64,000 bases of DNA, from positions 34,116-98,115 of the forward strand of contig JAUIJB010000003.1 in the NCBI GenBank assembly GCA_030430455.1, given 5' to 3'. Below the pieces are notes generated by a model. That model was not told where the DNA came from and searched no databases. It was given only the letters and a program-made list of their open reading frames with translations. Position 1 is the stretch's first letter, and each line of letters opens with the position of its first letter. This stretch comes from Verrucomicrobiia bacterium. Lineage in GTDB: Bacteria > Verrucomicrobiota > Verrucomicrobiia > Verrucomicrobiales > Akkermansiaceae. Positions 1 through 8,351 of this stretch are shown here, piece by piece. A program made the position numbers and the translations under genes.

Positions 1-1959
1 CGCGCTCAGGAAGGACTCGTCGAGGCTGACGAAGTCCGCCGCGTCGACGGCCACCGCCAGGTCCCAGGCGTTGTGGCTGCTGTCGCAGGACGCCAGGTCG
101 GCATTGGCCAGCTCCTCGAGGGTCGCGTCGATGCCGACGTTGTTGCGCAGGACGTGGTCGAAGCCCGGGACGTCGTCGTCGACCAGGGGGTCGGTGTCGT
201 AGTTCAGCAGGTTGAAGTTGCGCCGGTTGCGCAGCGCGGTGTTGGCGATGAAGTCGAGCCCGCCGGGGTGGTGGTTGGCGTAGAAGCCGTTCTGCTTGTT
301 GCCCACCGCCAGGCAGCCGCGCACCACGTGGCGCGGGATCGGGCTGGGTACGGAGCTCGGCGGCTTGCCATAGCCGCCCGCCTTGAAGCCGGTGCCGTCG
401 CCGCGGCTGACCAGGCTGCCATTCTCCTCGCTGTAGCCGTTGTAGGCCGCCCAGCAGTCCTCGATGAGCACGGCGTGGTCGACGTTGATCAGGTCGAAGC
501 CGTCGTCGCTGTTGAGCCAGGCGCGGCAGCCGCGGAAGACATTCCCCTCGTCGGCGCTGGCATGGCAGCCGAAGCCGTCGACATTGCCGCCCACCCCGCC
601 CTCCGAGGTGTAGTCCCAGTTGCGGTAGGCGTCGCAGTGGAGCACCAGGTTGTCGCGGCCGTTGCCGATCCACATCCCGATCGCCTGGTTGTCGCGCAGG
701 ACCAGCCGCTCGTAGAGGTTGTGGCTGCCCTCGTTGTCGAAGCAGATCGACTGGGTGTGGGTGGTGATGTTGACCTGCACCCCGGTCACGGTGAGGCCGC
801 GGAAATGGAGCCAGTCGGCGGTGACGTAGAAGGTGTAGATGCGGTAGCCCGCCGGGTTGACCGCGGTCATGTCGATCACCGGCTCCTCGCCGGGATAGGC
901 CCAGTAGCGGATCGGGTTGCCCGCGGTGCCGCTCTTGTTCATGAGGAAGACCCGCGCGAAGATGCCGGTGTATTCGTCGACCTGGCCGACGTCGATCGCA
1001 TGCGTGCCGCCGCGGAAGTAGACGGTGGTGCCGGGCGCGGCGGCCTGCTGGGCGCGGCCGATCGTCGCGAAGGGCTCGTCGATGCTCCCCGGGGCGGCGT
1101 CGTCGCCGTCGGGGGCGACGTAGAACACCGCGCCGCCGCCCGGATGGGCCAGGCCGTCGTTGGGGTCGGTCGCAGCCGTCTCCTCCGCCTCGTTGTCGAA
1201 GCCGTCGCCGTCGGGGTCCCCCGCGCCGTCCTCGAGCTCCAGCTCGGCGTCCGTTGCGATGCCGTCGTCGTCGCCGAAATGGCGGTCCTCCCAGCGGTCG
1301 TCGAGGCCGTCCTCGTCGCGGTCGCCTTCGCCATCGACGGTGCTGCCCGCGATCGACAGCCCGAGGTCGCGCGTCGTGTTGGGCGAGCCACCCGAGCTGC
1401 CGGCATTGCCGGTCTCGGTGTAGTAGTTGCCGGGCGCGAACAGGTCGGACCCGGTGTTGGAGTGGCGGATCGAGCCGATTCCCCCGCCCGCGGACTGGGT
1501 CAACTCGATGCCGTAGCCCGTGGTCCCGGCATTCCGCGCCGGCAGGAAGAAGACGTCGGCTCCGCTCAGGCTCAGGCGCAGGTTCGCGCCGCTGCTGGTG
1601 CCGCCGGTGGGCACCGTCAGGCTGTGGACGAGGGTGCCGGCCGACCAGGTCCCGGCGGTGACGTCGGCCAGCTGGTACACGCGGAGGACCAGGTCACCGG
1701 CGGTGCCATTGAGGGCGACCGACAGGACGAGCTCCTCGACATCGAGGGAATCGGCGAGCTGGAAGCTCTGGCGCAGCTCCCGCGCATCGGTGATGCCGCG
1801 CGCACCGGGGCTGTTGGCCTCGGGGTCGAGGGTGAAGAGCGCGCCACCGACATCGTAGCCGCCGTCGGCCGAGAGCACGATGCCACCGAGCGCCGCGGAC
1901 GGCGCCGCAAGCGCGAGCATCAGGGCCACCAGCCCCGGGAATCGGCGATTCAATTCCAT
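1..1959 (-). CDS. secreted PL9-type pectate lyase, 3' end beyond window
   Basis: The reading frame opens at ATG 1959 on the minus strand, after an AGGGTG ribosome-binding-like stretch, and runs 653 codons to the window edge without a stop, so the C-terminus is missing. The protein has a signal peptide, then a beta-sandwich-like region of about 200 residues. A calcium-binding, thrombospondin-type-3-like linker follows (DRDEDGLDDRWED, then DPDGDGFDNEAEE). The rest is a right-handed beta-helix beginning near VFYVAPDGDD. The short motifs DDGFDLI and GTGFKAGG resemble hallmarks of family 9 pectate lyases, which cleave homogalacturonan by calcium-dependent beta-elimination. The pectin genes downstream support this role. 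The antisense frame across the same span is a GC-driven shadow. Confidence 0.82.
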   Translation of the reverse strand, partial: MELNRRFPGLVALMLALAAPSAALGGIVLSADGGYDVGGALFTLDPEANSPGARGITDARELRQSFQLADSLDVEELVLSVALNGTAGDLVLRVYQLADVTAGTWSAGTLVHSLTVPTGGTSSGANLRLSLSGADVFFLPARNAGTTGYGIELTQSAGGGIGSIRHSNTGSDLFAPGNYYTETGNAGSSGGSPNTTRDLGLSIAGSTVDGEGDRDEDGLDDRWEDRHFGDDDGIATDAELELEDGAGDPDGDGFDNEAEETAATDPNDGLAHPGGGAVFYVAPDGDDAAPGSIDEPFATIGRAQQAAAPGTTVYFRGGTHAIDVGQVDEYTGIFARVFLMNKSGTAGNPIRYWAYPGEEPVIDMTAVNPAGYRIYTFYVTADWLHFRGLTVTGVQVNITTHTQSICFDNEGSHNLYERLVLRDNQAIGMWIGNGRDNLVLHCDAYRNWDYTSEGGVGGNVDGFGCHASADEGNVFRGCRAWLNSDDGFDLINVDHAVLIEDCWAAYNGYSEENGSLVSRGDGTGFKAGGYGKPPSSVPSPIPRHVVRGCLAVGNKQNGFYANHHPGGLDFIANTALRNRRNFNLLNYDTDPLVDDDVPGFDHVLRNNVGIDATLEELANADLASCDSSHNAWDLAVAVDAADFVSLDESFLSA

Positions 1960-2058
1960 GCTTCACCCTAATCGCTGTCAGCAGCCCGACCGATCCCCCG
2001 TTCGGGGCATGAGCCCGTATCCGTGAATCAACCCGACTCTCCTGGTCGCGTTCGAGGG

Positions 2059-2104
2059 CCGCAGCTGGATTCTGAAATCTGCGTCAATCTGCGTTCATCT
2101 GCGG
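2059..2104 (-). repeat. dispersed palindromic repeat, copy 1
   Basis: Read on the minus strand, this intergenic stretch has three successive decamer-like units (CGCAGATGAA, CGCAGATTGA, CGCAGATTTC). It is bounded by the inverted ends CCGCAG and CTGCGG. A related element lies at 56541-56608. Nothing else was seen in the gap 1960-2141. Confidence 0.7.
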
Positions 2105-2141
2105 TTTCCCCACTCCAGGGCCCGCTTCATCATGCCCCGCA

Positions 2142-3155
2142 TCAATCCTCCCCGGCCAGCCAGGCGACCTCGTCGCGGGGCGCCTTGAAGATGGTGCCGT
2201 GGCGCAGGTTGGGCGGCATGTCGAGGCGGTCGGTCTCGTCCTTCCACTCCTCGAGGTCCTCCGAGCTGATGCACGAGTAGTGCTTGCTGGTGAAGGCGTC
2301 GGCGTAGACCAGCCAGCGACCGTCGTGGCGCAGCAGGCTGGGTCCCTCGACCTGCTCGCCGGGGCGGATCGACGAGCCGGGCCCGAGGATGGGGTCGCCG
2401 AGGTCGGAAAACTCCAGCGGTTTCCCCTCGCTGGCGGGCGCGAAGGCGAGCCGCAGGTTCTTGCCGCCGTCCTCGCGGAAGAGTTCCTTCTTCGCCACCA
2501 TCACCCAGCGCTCGTTGGCGGGGTCGGGGTGGACGACCGGGTCGATCACGCTGTAGCCCGGGTCGTAGAACAGGCGGGCGGGCGAGAACTTCCCGCCGTC
2601 CTTCGTCCGGACGACGAAGCTGCGGTGGTCGAGGTCGTGGGCGATCGGGCTGTCGCCATCCTCGAGTTCGCGCGGGGTGGTCGACGAGAACAGGATGAAG
2701 AAGTCGCCCCGCACCGGGTCGCGGTGGATCTCCGGCGCCCACACGTTGAGCGGCTGGTCGTCCTCCGGCAGCTCGGCGGGAAAGGGCCGCACCTGGGTCG
2801 GCTCGGACCAGTCCGCGAGGTCGCCGGAGCTGGCGTAGCCGAACACCCGGCCCTCCCAGTTGCTGGTCCAGACCATGTGGAAGGTGCCGTCGTGGAACAG
2901 GATCGAGGGGTCGCGGGTCAGCGACTGGTCGGGCCACTTCGGCGGCGCGAAGACCGGCTTGTCGTCGTTGAGCGGCTCGAAGTGGAAGCCGTCGTCGCTG
3001 GCGGCGAGGAACACGCCGGTCTCCCCGTTGCCGCGGAAGTACGACAGGATGAAGACCTCGTCCTTGGCCGCATCGGCGCCATCGGCCGCGCCGGCAGCTC
3101 CGGCCACCATCGGCAGCAGGCCGGCTCCGAGCAGGGAAATCACGCCTGGCCTCAT
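2142..3155 (-). CDS. secreted GH43-like glycosidase
   Basis: A 337-residue protein with an alanine-rich signal peptide and a five-bladed propeller fold predicted from motifs. The three acidic residues expected in clan GH-F are visible: Asp in TRDPSILF (base), Asp in YSVIDPVV (pKa modulator) and Glu in VEGPSLL (acid). Family members release arabinose, xylose or galactose from pectin side chains; the substrate here is not determined. The ATG at 3155 overlaps the TGA of the GH2 gene upstream by one base, so the two are probably translationally coupled. A longer frame opens much further upstream, but it runs inside the GH2 gene and is rejected. This is the last gene of the GH105-GH28-GH2-GH43 operon. 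Confidence 0.8.
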   Translation of the reverse strand: MRPGVISLLGAGLLPMVAGAAGAADGADAAKDEVFILSYFRGNGETGVFLAASDDGFHFEPLNDDKPVFAPPKWPDQSLTRDPSILFHDGTFHMVWTSNWEGRVFGYASSGDLADWSEPTQVRPFPAELPEDDQPLNVWAPEIHRDPVRGDFFILFSSTTPRELEDGDSPIAHDLDHRSFVVRTKDGGKFSPARLFYDPGYSVIDPVVHPDPANERWVMVAKKELFREDGGKNLRLAFAPASEGKPLEFSDLGDPILGPGSSIRPGEQVEGPSLLRHDGRWLVYADAFTSKHYSCISSEDLEEWKDETDRLDMPPNLRHGTIFKAPRDEVAWLAGED

Positions 3156-5446
3156 CACTTCGCGTCGATTTCGACCTTGGCGGACTCCAGGCCCTCCGAG
3201 CTGGCCGTGACCACGATCGTGCCCTCGCCCGTCGCCCGGACGATCGCCAGGCAGCGGCCCTGGAAGGCCGAGCGCTTGTCGCCGACGAAGGACTCGTGGC
3301 TGGTGATCGAGCCGTTGTCGACCGCGACCAGCTCGCCCGGCCCCGCGACCTCGAAGCGGACCTCGTTGGACGAGCGCGGGCAGGTGTTGCCGGCGGCGTC
3401 CTGGACCCGCACCTCGATGTGGGCGACGCGTTCGAAGTCCTCGGTGAGGGAGCCGACGTCGCTGCCGACCGCCAGCTTGGCGGGCTCGCCCGCGGTGGCC
3501 ACCTCGTCGACGGCGACCTCCTCGCCGCCGCGGCGCGCGACGGCCTTCAGGGTGCCCTTCTCGAAGGGGACGTTCCAGTTCAGCTGGATGTCCTTCTTGA
3601 CCTTCTTGGTGCCGAGCGACTCGCCGTTGAGGAACAACTCGACCTCGTCGGCATTGCTGTAGATCTCGACCTTCTGCTCGTCGTCGTTCTCGGGGGTCCA
3701 GTCGGGGAAGAGCACCTGGCGGCGCTTCCACTCGACCACCTCGTAGCCCGGGTCCGGCGGGGTCGCCTCGGTCGGCGCCAGGCGGCGGAAGATTTTCACC
3801 ATCGGCTTCTCGCTCCACCAGCTCATGCGCTCCCAGCCGCGCGGCTGGACCCAGCCGGTGCGGTCGAGCAGGCCGGCATTGAAGCTGGTGACCGGCCAGC
3901 TGCGGGCCTCGCCGAGGTAGTCGATGCCGCACCACAGGAACTGGCCGGCGTGCTGCGGGTTGTCGCGGCAGTGGAACCAGGTGCTGCGCTCGTGGCCCTG
4001 CTCGGTGCCGACGATCTTGCGGCTCGGGTCGTCCTTCCACGCCTGCAGCAGCTCGAGGTCGCGGTAGTTGGTGCCGATCACGTCGAGCTTGTCGGCGAGC
4101 CCGTTGTCGTAGTCGTGGGTGACGTTCGGCCGGAACAGCGCCTGGGTGACCGGGCGGCTCGGGTCCTCCTCGTGGCAGACGCGGACCAGGTCGTCGAGGA
4201 TCCCCTTGGCGAGTTCCTCGTCATGGGTGTCGCGGATCTCGTTGCCGACGCTGTAGAGGACCACGCTCGGGTGATTGCGGTCGCGCCGCACCATCGCCCG
4301 CAGGTCGCGCTCCCACCAGTCCTTGAAGAACTTGTGATAGTCGTGCGGGTTCTTGCCCTTGGTCCAGCAGTCGAAGGACTCGTCCATGACCAGGAAGCCC
4401 ATCCGGTCGCAGAGGTCGAGGAAGCCGGGGTCGGGCGGGTTGTGGGCGCTGCGGATCGCGTTCACGCCGAGCTCGCGGAGCCGGGTGAAGCGGCGCTTCC
4501 ACACGTCCAGCGGGACCGCCGCGCCGACCGCGCCGCCGTCGTGGTGCAGGCACACGCCCTTGAGCTTGAGGTTCTCGCCGTTGAGCCAGAAGCCGGTGTC
4601 GGCGCGGAACTCCGCCTTGCGGATGCCGAAGGTGACCGGAACCGAGTCGACCACCTCGCCCTCGTCGTGGAGCTCGACCACCATCCGGTAGAGCTCGGGC
4701 GAGTCGACCCCCCAAAGCCTCGGCTCGGGGACCTTCACCGTGAAGTCGTCGCCGTCGCGCCAGACCTCGAACCGCTGCTTGCCATCCGGATCGAAGACCC
4801 GGACCCGCGACCTCAGGTCCTTCGCCGCGTCGCGGCGCTCGAGTTGAACCCGCACCACCGCCTCCTCGTCGTTGACCACCGGGGTGGTCACGAAGACGCC
4901 GTCGGGCACGATGCTGGCGGCGTCGGCCAGCACCAGGCGGACGTGGCGGTAGATGCCGGCGCCGGTGTACCAGCGCGAGGCCGGCTGCGCCGTGGTGTCG
5001 CTGCGGACCACCAGGACGTTCTCGCCCTCCTTCAGCTTGCCGGCGAGGTCGCAGCGGAAGGTCGAGTAGCCGTAGGGCCACTCGCCGACCTTCTCGCCGT
5101 TGAGCCAGACCGTGCTGTTGGCCATCACGCCGTCGAACTCGACCCAGGCCGGGCCGTCGTGCGCGGGGGCCTCGAAGGTCCTGCGGTACCAGGAGCTGCC
5201 GCTGGGCAGCCAGCCGCCGGCGCCGCCGGTCGGGGCGTCCTTCTTGAACTCGCCGGCGATGCTCCAGTCATGCGGGACGTCGACCGACTCCCAGGCGGAG
5301 TCGTCGAAGTCCGCGCCGCTGGCGCCGTCGGCGTCGCCCTGGTGGAACTTCCAGCCCGCGTCGAGCGGGCGGGTCTCGCGCCCGGAGGCGGCGAGCGCCA
5401 GGGCGAGGCTGAGGAACGGGATGAGTGCTTTCATGAGGGATTGCAT
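3155..5446 (-). CDS. secreted GH2 beta-galactosidase-like enzyme
   Basis: A 763-residue exported enzyme. A signal peptide (residues 1-22) is followed by the GH2 sugar-binding domain, the immunoglobulin-like domain and the TIM barrel. The barrel carries the acid/base Glu403 in the motif SVGNE and a likely nucleophile Glu482 in VGTEQGHE. Two further beta-sandwich domains from about residue 590 end the protein, as in many Bacteroidetes and verrucomicrobial GH2 enzymes of 750-850 residues. The family removes terminal beta-galactose or related sugars. The operon suggests trimming of galactan side chains of rhamnogalacturonan I. It lies 15 bases downstream of the GH28 gene. Confidence 0.88.
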   Translation of the reverse strand: MQSLMKALIPFLSLALALAASGRETRPLDAGWKFHQGDADGASGADFDDSAWESVDVPHDWSIAGEFKKDAPTGGAGGWLPSGSSWYRRTFEAPAHDGPAWVEFDGVMANSTVWLNGEKVGEWPYGYSTFRCDLAGKLKEGENVLVVRSDTTAQPASRWYTGAGIYRHVRLVLADAASIVPDGVFVTTPVVNDEEAVVRVQLERRDAAKDLRSRVRVFDPDGKQRFEVWRDGDDFTVKVPEPRLWGVDSPELYRMVVELHDEGEVVDSVPVTFGIRKAEFRADTGFWLNGENLKLKGVCLHHDGGAVGAAVPLDVWKRRFTRLRELGVNAIRSAHNPPDPGFLDLCDRMGFLVMDESFDCWTKGKNPHDYHKFFKDWWERDLRAMVRRDRNHPSVVLYSVGNEIRDTHDEELAKGILDDLVRVCHEEDPSRPVTQALFRPNVTHDYDNGLADKLDVIGTNYRDLELLQAWKDDPSRKIVGTEQGHERSTWFHCRDNPQHAGQFLWCGIDYLGEARSWPVTSFNAGLLDRTGWVQPRGWERMSWWSEKPMVKIFRRLAPTEATPPDPGYEVVEWKRRQVLFPDWTPENDDEQKVEIYSNADEVELFLNGESLGTKKVKKDIQLNWNVPFEKGTLKAVARRGGEEVAVDEVATAGEPAKLAVGSDVGSLTEDFERVAHIEVRVQDAAGNTCPRSSNEVRFEVAGPGELVAVDNGSITSHESFVGDKRSAFQGRCLAIVRATGEGTIVVTASSEGLESAKVEIDAK

Positions 5447-5461
5447 CGAAGGTTGCCGCGA

Positions 5462-6949
5462 TCAGTCGTCCTCCGAACCGACCCCGACGCCGAGCTGGAC
5501 CGCGTCGGCATCGGCCTTGTCGACCTCGTCGACGCTCTTCTGCCAGGCCTCGGCGGAGAGTTCGCCGGGCGCGGGCGGCTCGACGCCCTCGCAGTTGTCC
5601 AGCTTGACCGGCTTGCCGTCGACCGTGCGCAGCGTGACGTCCTCGAAGCTCCAGTCCGCGGCGTTGGCGATCTCGCCGGCGGTCTTCGCCTCGATCGTCA
5701 CGTTCTTCAGCTCGATCCCGCGGATCGGCTTCTCCGGGTAGGCATTGGCGTGGATCGCGCGGTCCGCCCCGGTGGCGACCACGTCCTCGATGACGATGTC
5801 ACGCACCAGCGGGATCCCCTTCTCCGGCGGCTCGACGTGGGTGGTCATCACCTTCCAGTGGCGCGGGATCTCGTCGGGATCGACGTCGTCCGGCAGCGTC
5901 GGATAGCTGTAGGCCGGATACCAGTTGAGCTCGAAGTGGATCGGGTTCTTCACCGCCATCATCTTGAGCCCCTTGATGCGGATGTTCTCGGCGCCGCCGC
6001 CGCGGACCCGCGCCGACTTGATGCGCACGCCGTTGCTGGTGCCCAGCGCGGTGAGGTTCTCCACCGTGACGTTGCGGATCACCCCGGAGGTCTCGCTGCC
6101 GAGCGTCAGCATGCCGTGACCCGAGCGGGTGATGCAGTTGCGGATGGTGATGTTCTCGCAGGGGCGGTTGACCCGCAGGCCGTCCGAGTCGCGGCCCGCC
6201 TTGAGGCAGATGTTGTCGTCGTTGCAGTCGATGTCGCAGTTCTGGACCAGCACGTCCTTGGACGAGTCGATGTCGACCCCGTCCGAGCTCGGGCCGAAGC
6301 CGCCGATGTTGGCGCGGATCTTCACGCCGTCGACGACGACCTTCTCGCTGTAGGTCACCGTCACGCTCCAGAACCCGGAGCGCAGCACGCTGACGTCGCG
6401 GATCTCGACGTCCTTCGAGTCATAGACCGCCAGCGCGCGCACGCGCTTGCAGTCGTAGTCGACCGCCCAGCGCAGGCCGCGCTCGCGGTAGCCCTTGAGC
6501 ATCCCGCTCTCGCCGTCCTCGCCCCAGAACTTGTGCCACCAGTAGCTGCCGTTGCCGTCGATCGCGCCCTTGCCGGTGATCTTGGCACCGGACTCCTCGT
6601 AGATGTTGACCAGGGCGGCCGGCCACTCCATCTCGATCCCGGCGACCCGCGTCGGCCGGTCCGGGAACAGGTCGTCGTCCTGGATCGCCTGGATCGTCAC
6701 GCCCTCGTCGAGGTGCAGCTCGACGCCCGACTTCACGAAGATCGCACCGCTCGGGTAGAGGCCCTCGTCGAACACGACCGTCCCGCCGCCGGCCTCGGCC
6801 GCGGCATCGATCGCCTTCTGGATCGCCTCGGTGTTGTTGCCCTTGTCGCCGGGCTTGGCGCCGTAGTCGTTGGCCTTGAACTCGGCGGCCGGAAGGGCCG
6901 GAAGGGCGCCGAGAAGGAGGGTGCTGGTCAGGATCGTGCGGATGGTCAT
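5462..6949 (-). CDS. secreted GH28 polygalacturonase
   Basis: A 495-residue protein with a signal peptide (MTIRTILTSTLLLGAL), then the GH28 beta-helix opening ANDYGAKPGD. The catalytic aspartates are adjacent (Asp244-Asp245, motif CNDDNICLKAGRD). The conserved SGHGMLTLGSE follows, and then a late RIKSARVRGG segment with the conserved Arg and Lys. It hydrolyses galacturonic acid linkages in homogalacturonan or rhamnogalacturonan. ATG 6949 overlaps the TGA of the GH105 gene (ATGA), indicating coupled translation. The longer frame from 7627 runs inside that gene and is not used. Confidence 0.9.
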   Translation of the reverse strand: MTIRTILTSTLLLGALPALPAAEFKANDYGAKPGDKGNNTEAIQKAIDAAAEAGGGTVVFDEGLYPSGAIFVKSGVELHLDEGVTIQAIQDDDLFPDRPTRVAGIEMEWPAALVNIYEESGAKITGKGAIDGNGSYWWHKFWGEDGESGMLKGYRERGLRWAVDYDCKRVRALAVYDSKDVEIRDVSVLRSGFWSVTVTYSEKVVVDGVKIRANIGGFGPSSDGVDIDSSKDVLVQNCDIDCNDDNICLKAGRDSDGLRVNRPCENITIRNCITRSGHGMLTLGSETSGVIRNVTVENLTALGTSNGVRIKSARVRGGGAENIRIKGLKMMAVKNPIHFELNWYPAYSYPTLPDDVDPDEIPRHWKVMTTHVEPPEKGIPLVRDIVIEDVVATGADRAIHANAYPEKPIRGIELKNVTIEAKTAGEIANAADWSFEDVTLRTVDGKPVKLDNCEGVEPPAPGELSAEAWQKSVDEVDKADADAVQLGVGVGSEDD

Positions 6950-8067
6950 GGTTCGTTTGCCTTGGATTTCTCGAGGAGGGCGGTGGCCGACCACAGGATC
7001 GGCGCCTGGCCGTGCAGGTCGCCGGTCGCCCGCGGGCGGTCGAGGTAGAACTGGGTGCTGTGCCCCTTGTCGGTGCCGATGCAGACCTCGCGGACGAGGG
7101 CCTCGTCGTTGATGTAGCCGGTCAGGGCGATCCACGCCTTGCGCGCCGCCGGGCCGTACTCCTTCGCGTCGAGCCAGCCGTTGCGGACGCCGGTCACGAA
7201 GGCGAAGGTGAACATGCCGGTGCACGAGGTCTCGGGCCAGGACTCCGGATTGTCGAGCAGCTGGCGCCACATGCCGTCGTCGTCCTGGGTCTCCTTCAGC
7301 GCCGCCATCATGGCGCGGTAGCCCTTGAGGATCCGCGCGTGATCCTTGTGATCCTGCGGAAGCTCGCTGAGCAGCTCGGCCATGCCGGCCGCCACCCAGC
7401 CGTTGCCGCGACCCCAGTAGTAGGCCGAGTCGTCGCCGTGGTGGAACAGGCCGTTGGGCTTCTGCAGCTTGTCGAGGTAGGCCACCATCGCCCGCGCCGC
7501 GCGGTCGAGGTAGACCGCGTCGCCCGTCGCGCGGAACGCCTGGGTCTGGGCGATCGGGATCATGTACATGTCGTCGATCCAGTAGCGCGCCTCGGCGGTC
7601 ACGCCGTCGTCGGTGGTCTCCTCCCACTGGCCGTCGGCGAGCTCCTTGCCGAGGGCGAGCGCGCGCTTGTCGCCATTGAGCATGGCGATCTCGAAGGGCA
7701 CGGCGCTGACCATGCGGTAGTCGACGTGGCGCATGTGGTTGATGTGCTCCTTGCGCTCATCGGTCAGGTAGGGCTCGAACTTGGCGATGAGCTTCTTCTC
7801 GAGCGCCTCGTCCCCGGCCACGTCGGCGAAGGTCAGGGCGCCGTACCAGACGCAGGCCTCCGGGTAGATCACCCCGAGGTGGGCCTTCTGCGGGTTCGTC
7901 TCGTGGCGGAACTTGCGGGTGAGGAACTCCTCGGACACCCCCTTACCGACCGCCTTGGGGTCGGCGCCGTCGGGCCAGTCCGAAAAATACGATTTCCCGG
8001 GGTCGTCCCCGGCCGCGAGGGCGGGAACCACGAGGGCCAGGGTGGCAAGCAGCGATGGAAGTTTCAT
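6946..8067 (-). CDS. GH105 unsaturated rhamnogalacturonyl/galacturonyl hydrolase
   Basis: A 373-residue protein with a signal peptide (MKLPSLLATLALVVPALA) and an alpha/alpha six-barrel. It has the family segments YWIDDMYMIPIAQ, the aromatic YYWGRGNGW and a late EVCIGTDKG. GH105 enzymes hydrate and release the 4,5-unsaturated uronic acid left by pectate or rhamnogalacturonan lyases, so this enzyme would act after the PL9 lyase. It is the first gene of the minus-strand operon. The ATG at 8067 is preferred over 8349 because only it gives a clean signal peptide. Confidence 0.88.
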   Translation of the reverse strand: MKLPSLLATLALVVPALAAGDDPGKSYFSDWPDGADPKAVGKGVSEEFLTRKFRHETNPQKAHLGVIYPEACVWYGALTFADVAGDEALEKKLIAKFEPYLTDERKEHINHMRHVDYRMVSAVPFEIAMLNGDKRALALGKELADGQWEETTDDGVTAEARYWIDDMYMIPIAQTQAFRATGDAVYLDRAARAMVAYLDKLQKPNGLFHHGDDSAYYWGRGNGWVAAGMAELLSELPQDHKDHARILKGYRAMMAALKETQDDDGMWRQLLDNPESWPETSCTGMFTFAFVTGVRNGWLDAKEYGPAARKAWIALTGYINDEALVREVCIGTDKGHSTQFYLDRPRATGDLHGQAPILWSATALLEKSKANEP

Positions 8068-8351
8068 GGGCGTCTGGATCGGGGCGGTGTCGGGGCGATG
8101 TCGGGGAGGCCGGGGCGGCACGGGTGCCGCCTCGGCGCAATTGGCCACAACACGTCCCAACCAAGCGAGGTCTTTCGTCGGCGCAATACCCCAATCGGTC
8201 AGCAGCAGCCGGGGGGAACCGGCGAAGTAACCCACTTGCGGGATGCCGCGATGGAAATCGCCCCCGTCCGGCGACGTAAGACGACCTCGGGGCTGGCGCC
8301 GCGGCCGCGATCCGCCATGGTTCCCACCTTTCCAATCGACCCGACCCAACC
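8068..8351. promoter_or_regulatory. divergent promoter region between GH105 operon and GH106
   Basis: This 284-base gap separates two divergently transcribed pectin genes, so promoters for both must lie here or nearby. I see no confident sigma-70 boxes, operator palindrome or terminator. Confidence 0.4.

Noticed and set aside
73..1971. 632-codon plus-strand frame
   Set aside because: Antisense shadow of the PL9-type gene, which has clear motifs on the minus strand.
3296..7048. 1250-codon open frame on the plus strand
   Set aside because: It is antisense to the GH2 and GH28 genes, Ala/Val/Asp/Arg-rich without motifs, and explained by high GC in third codon positions.
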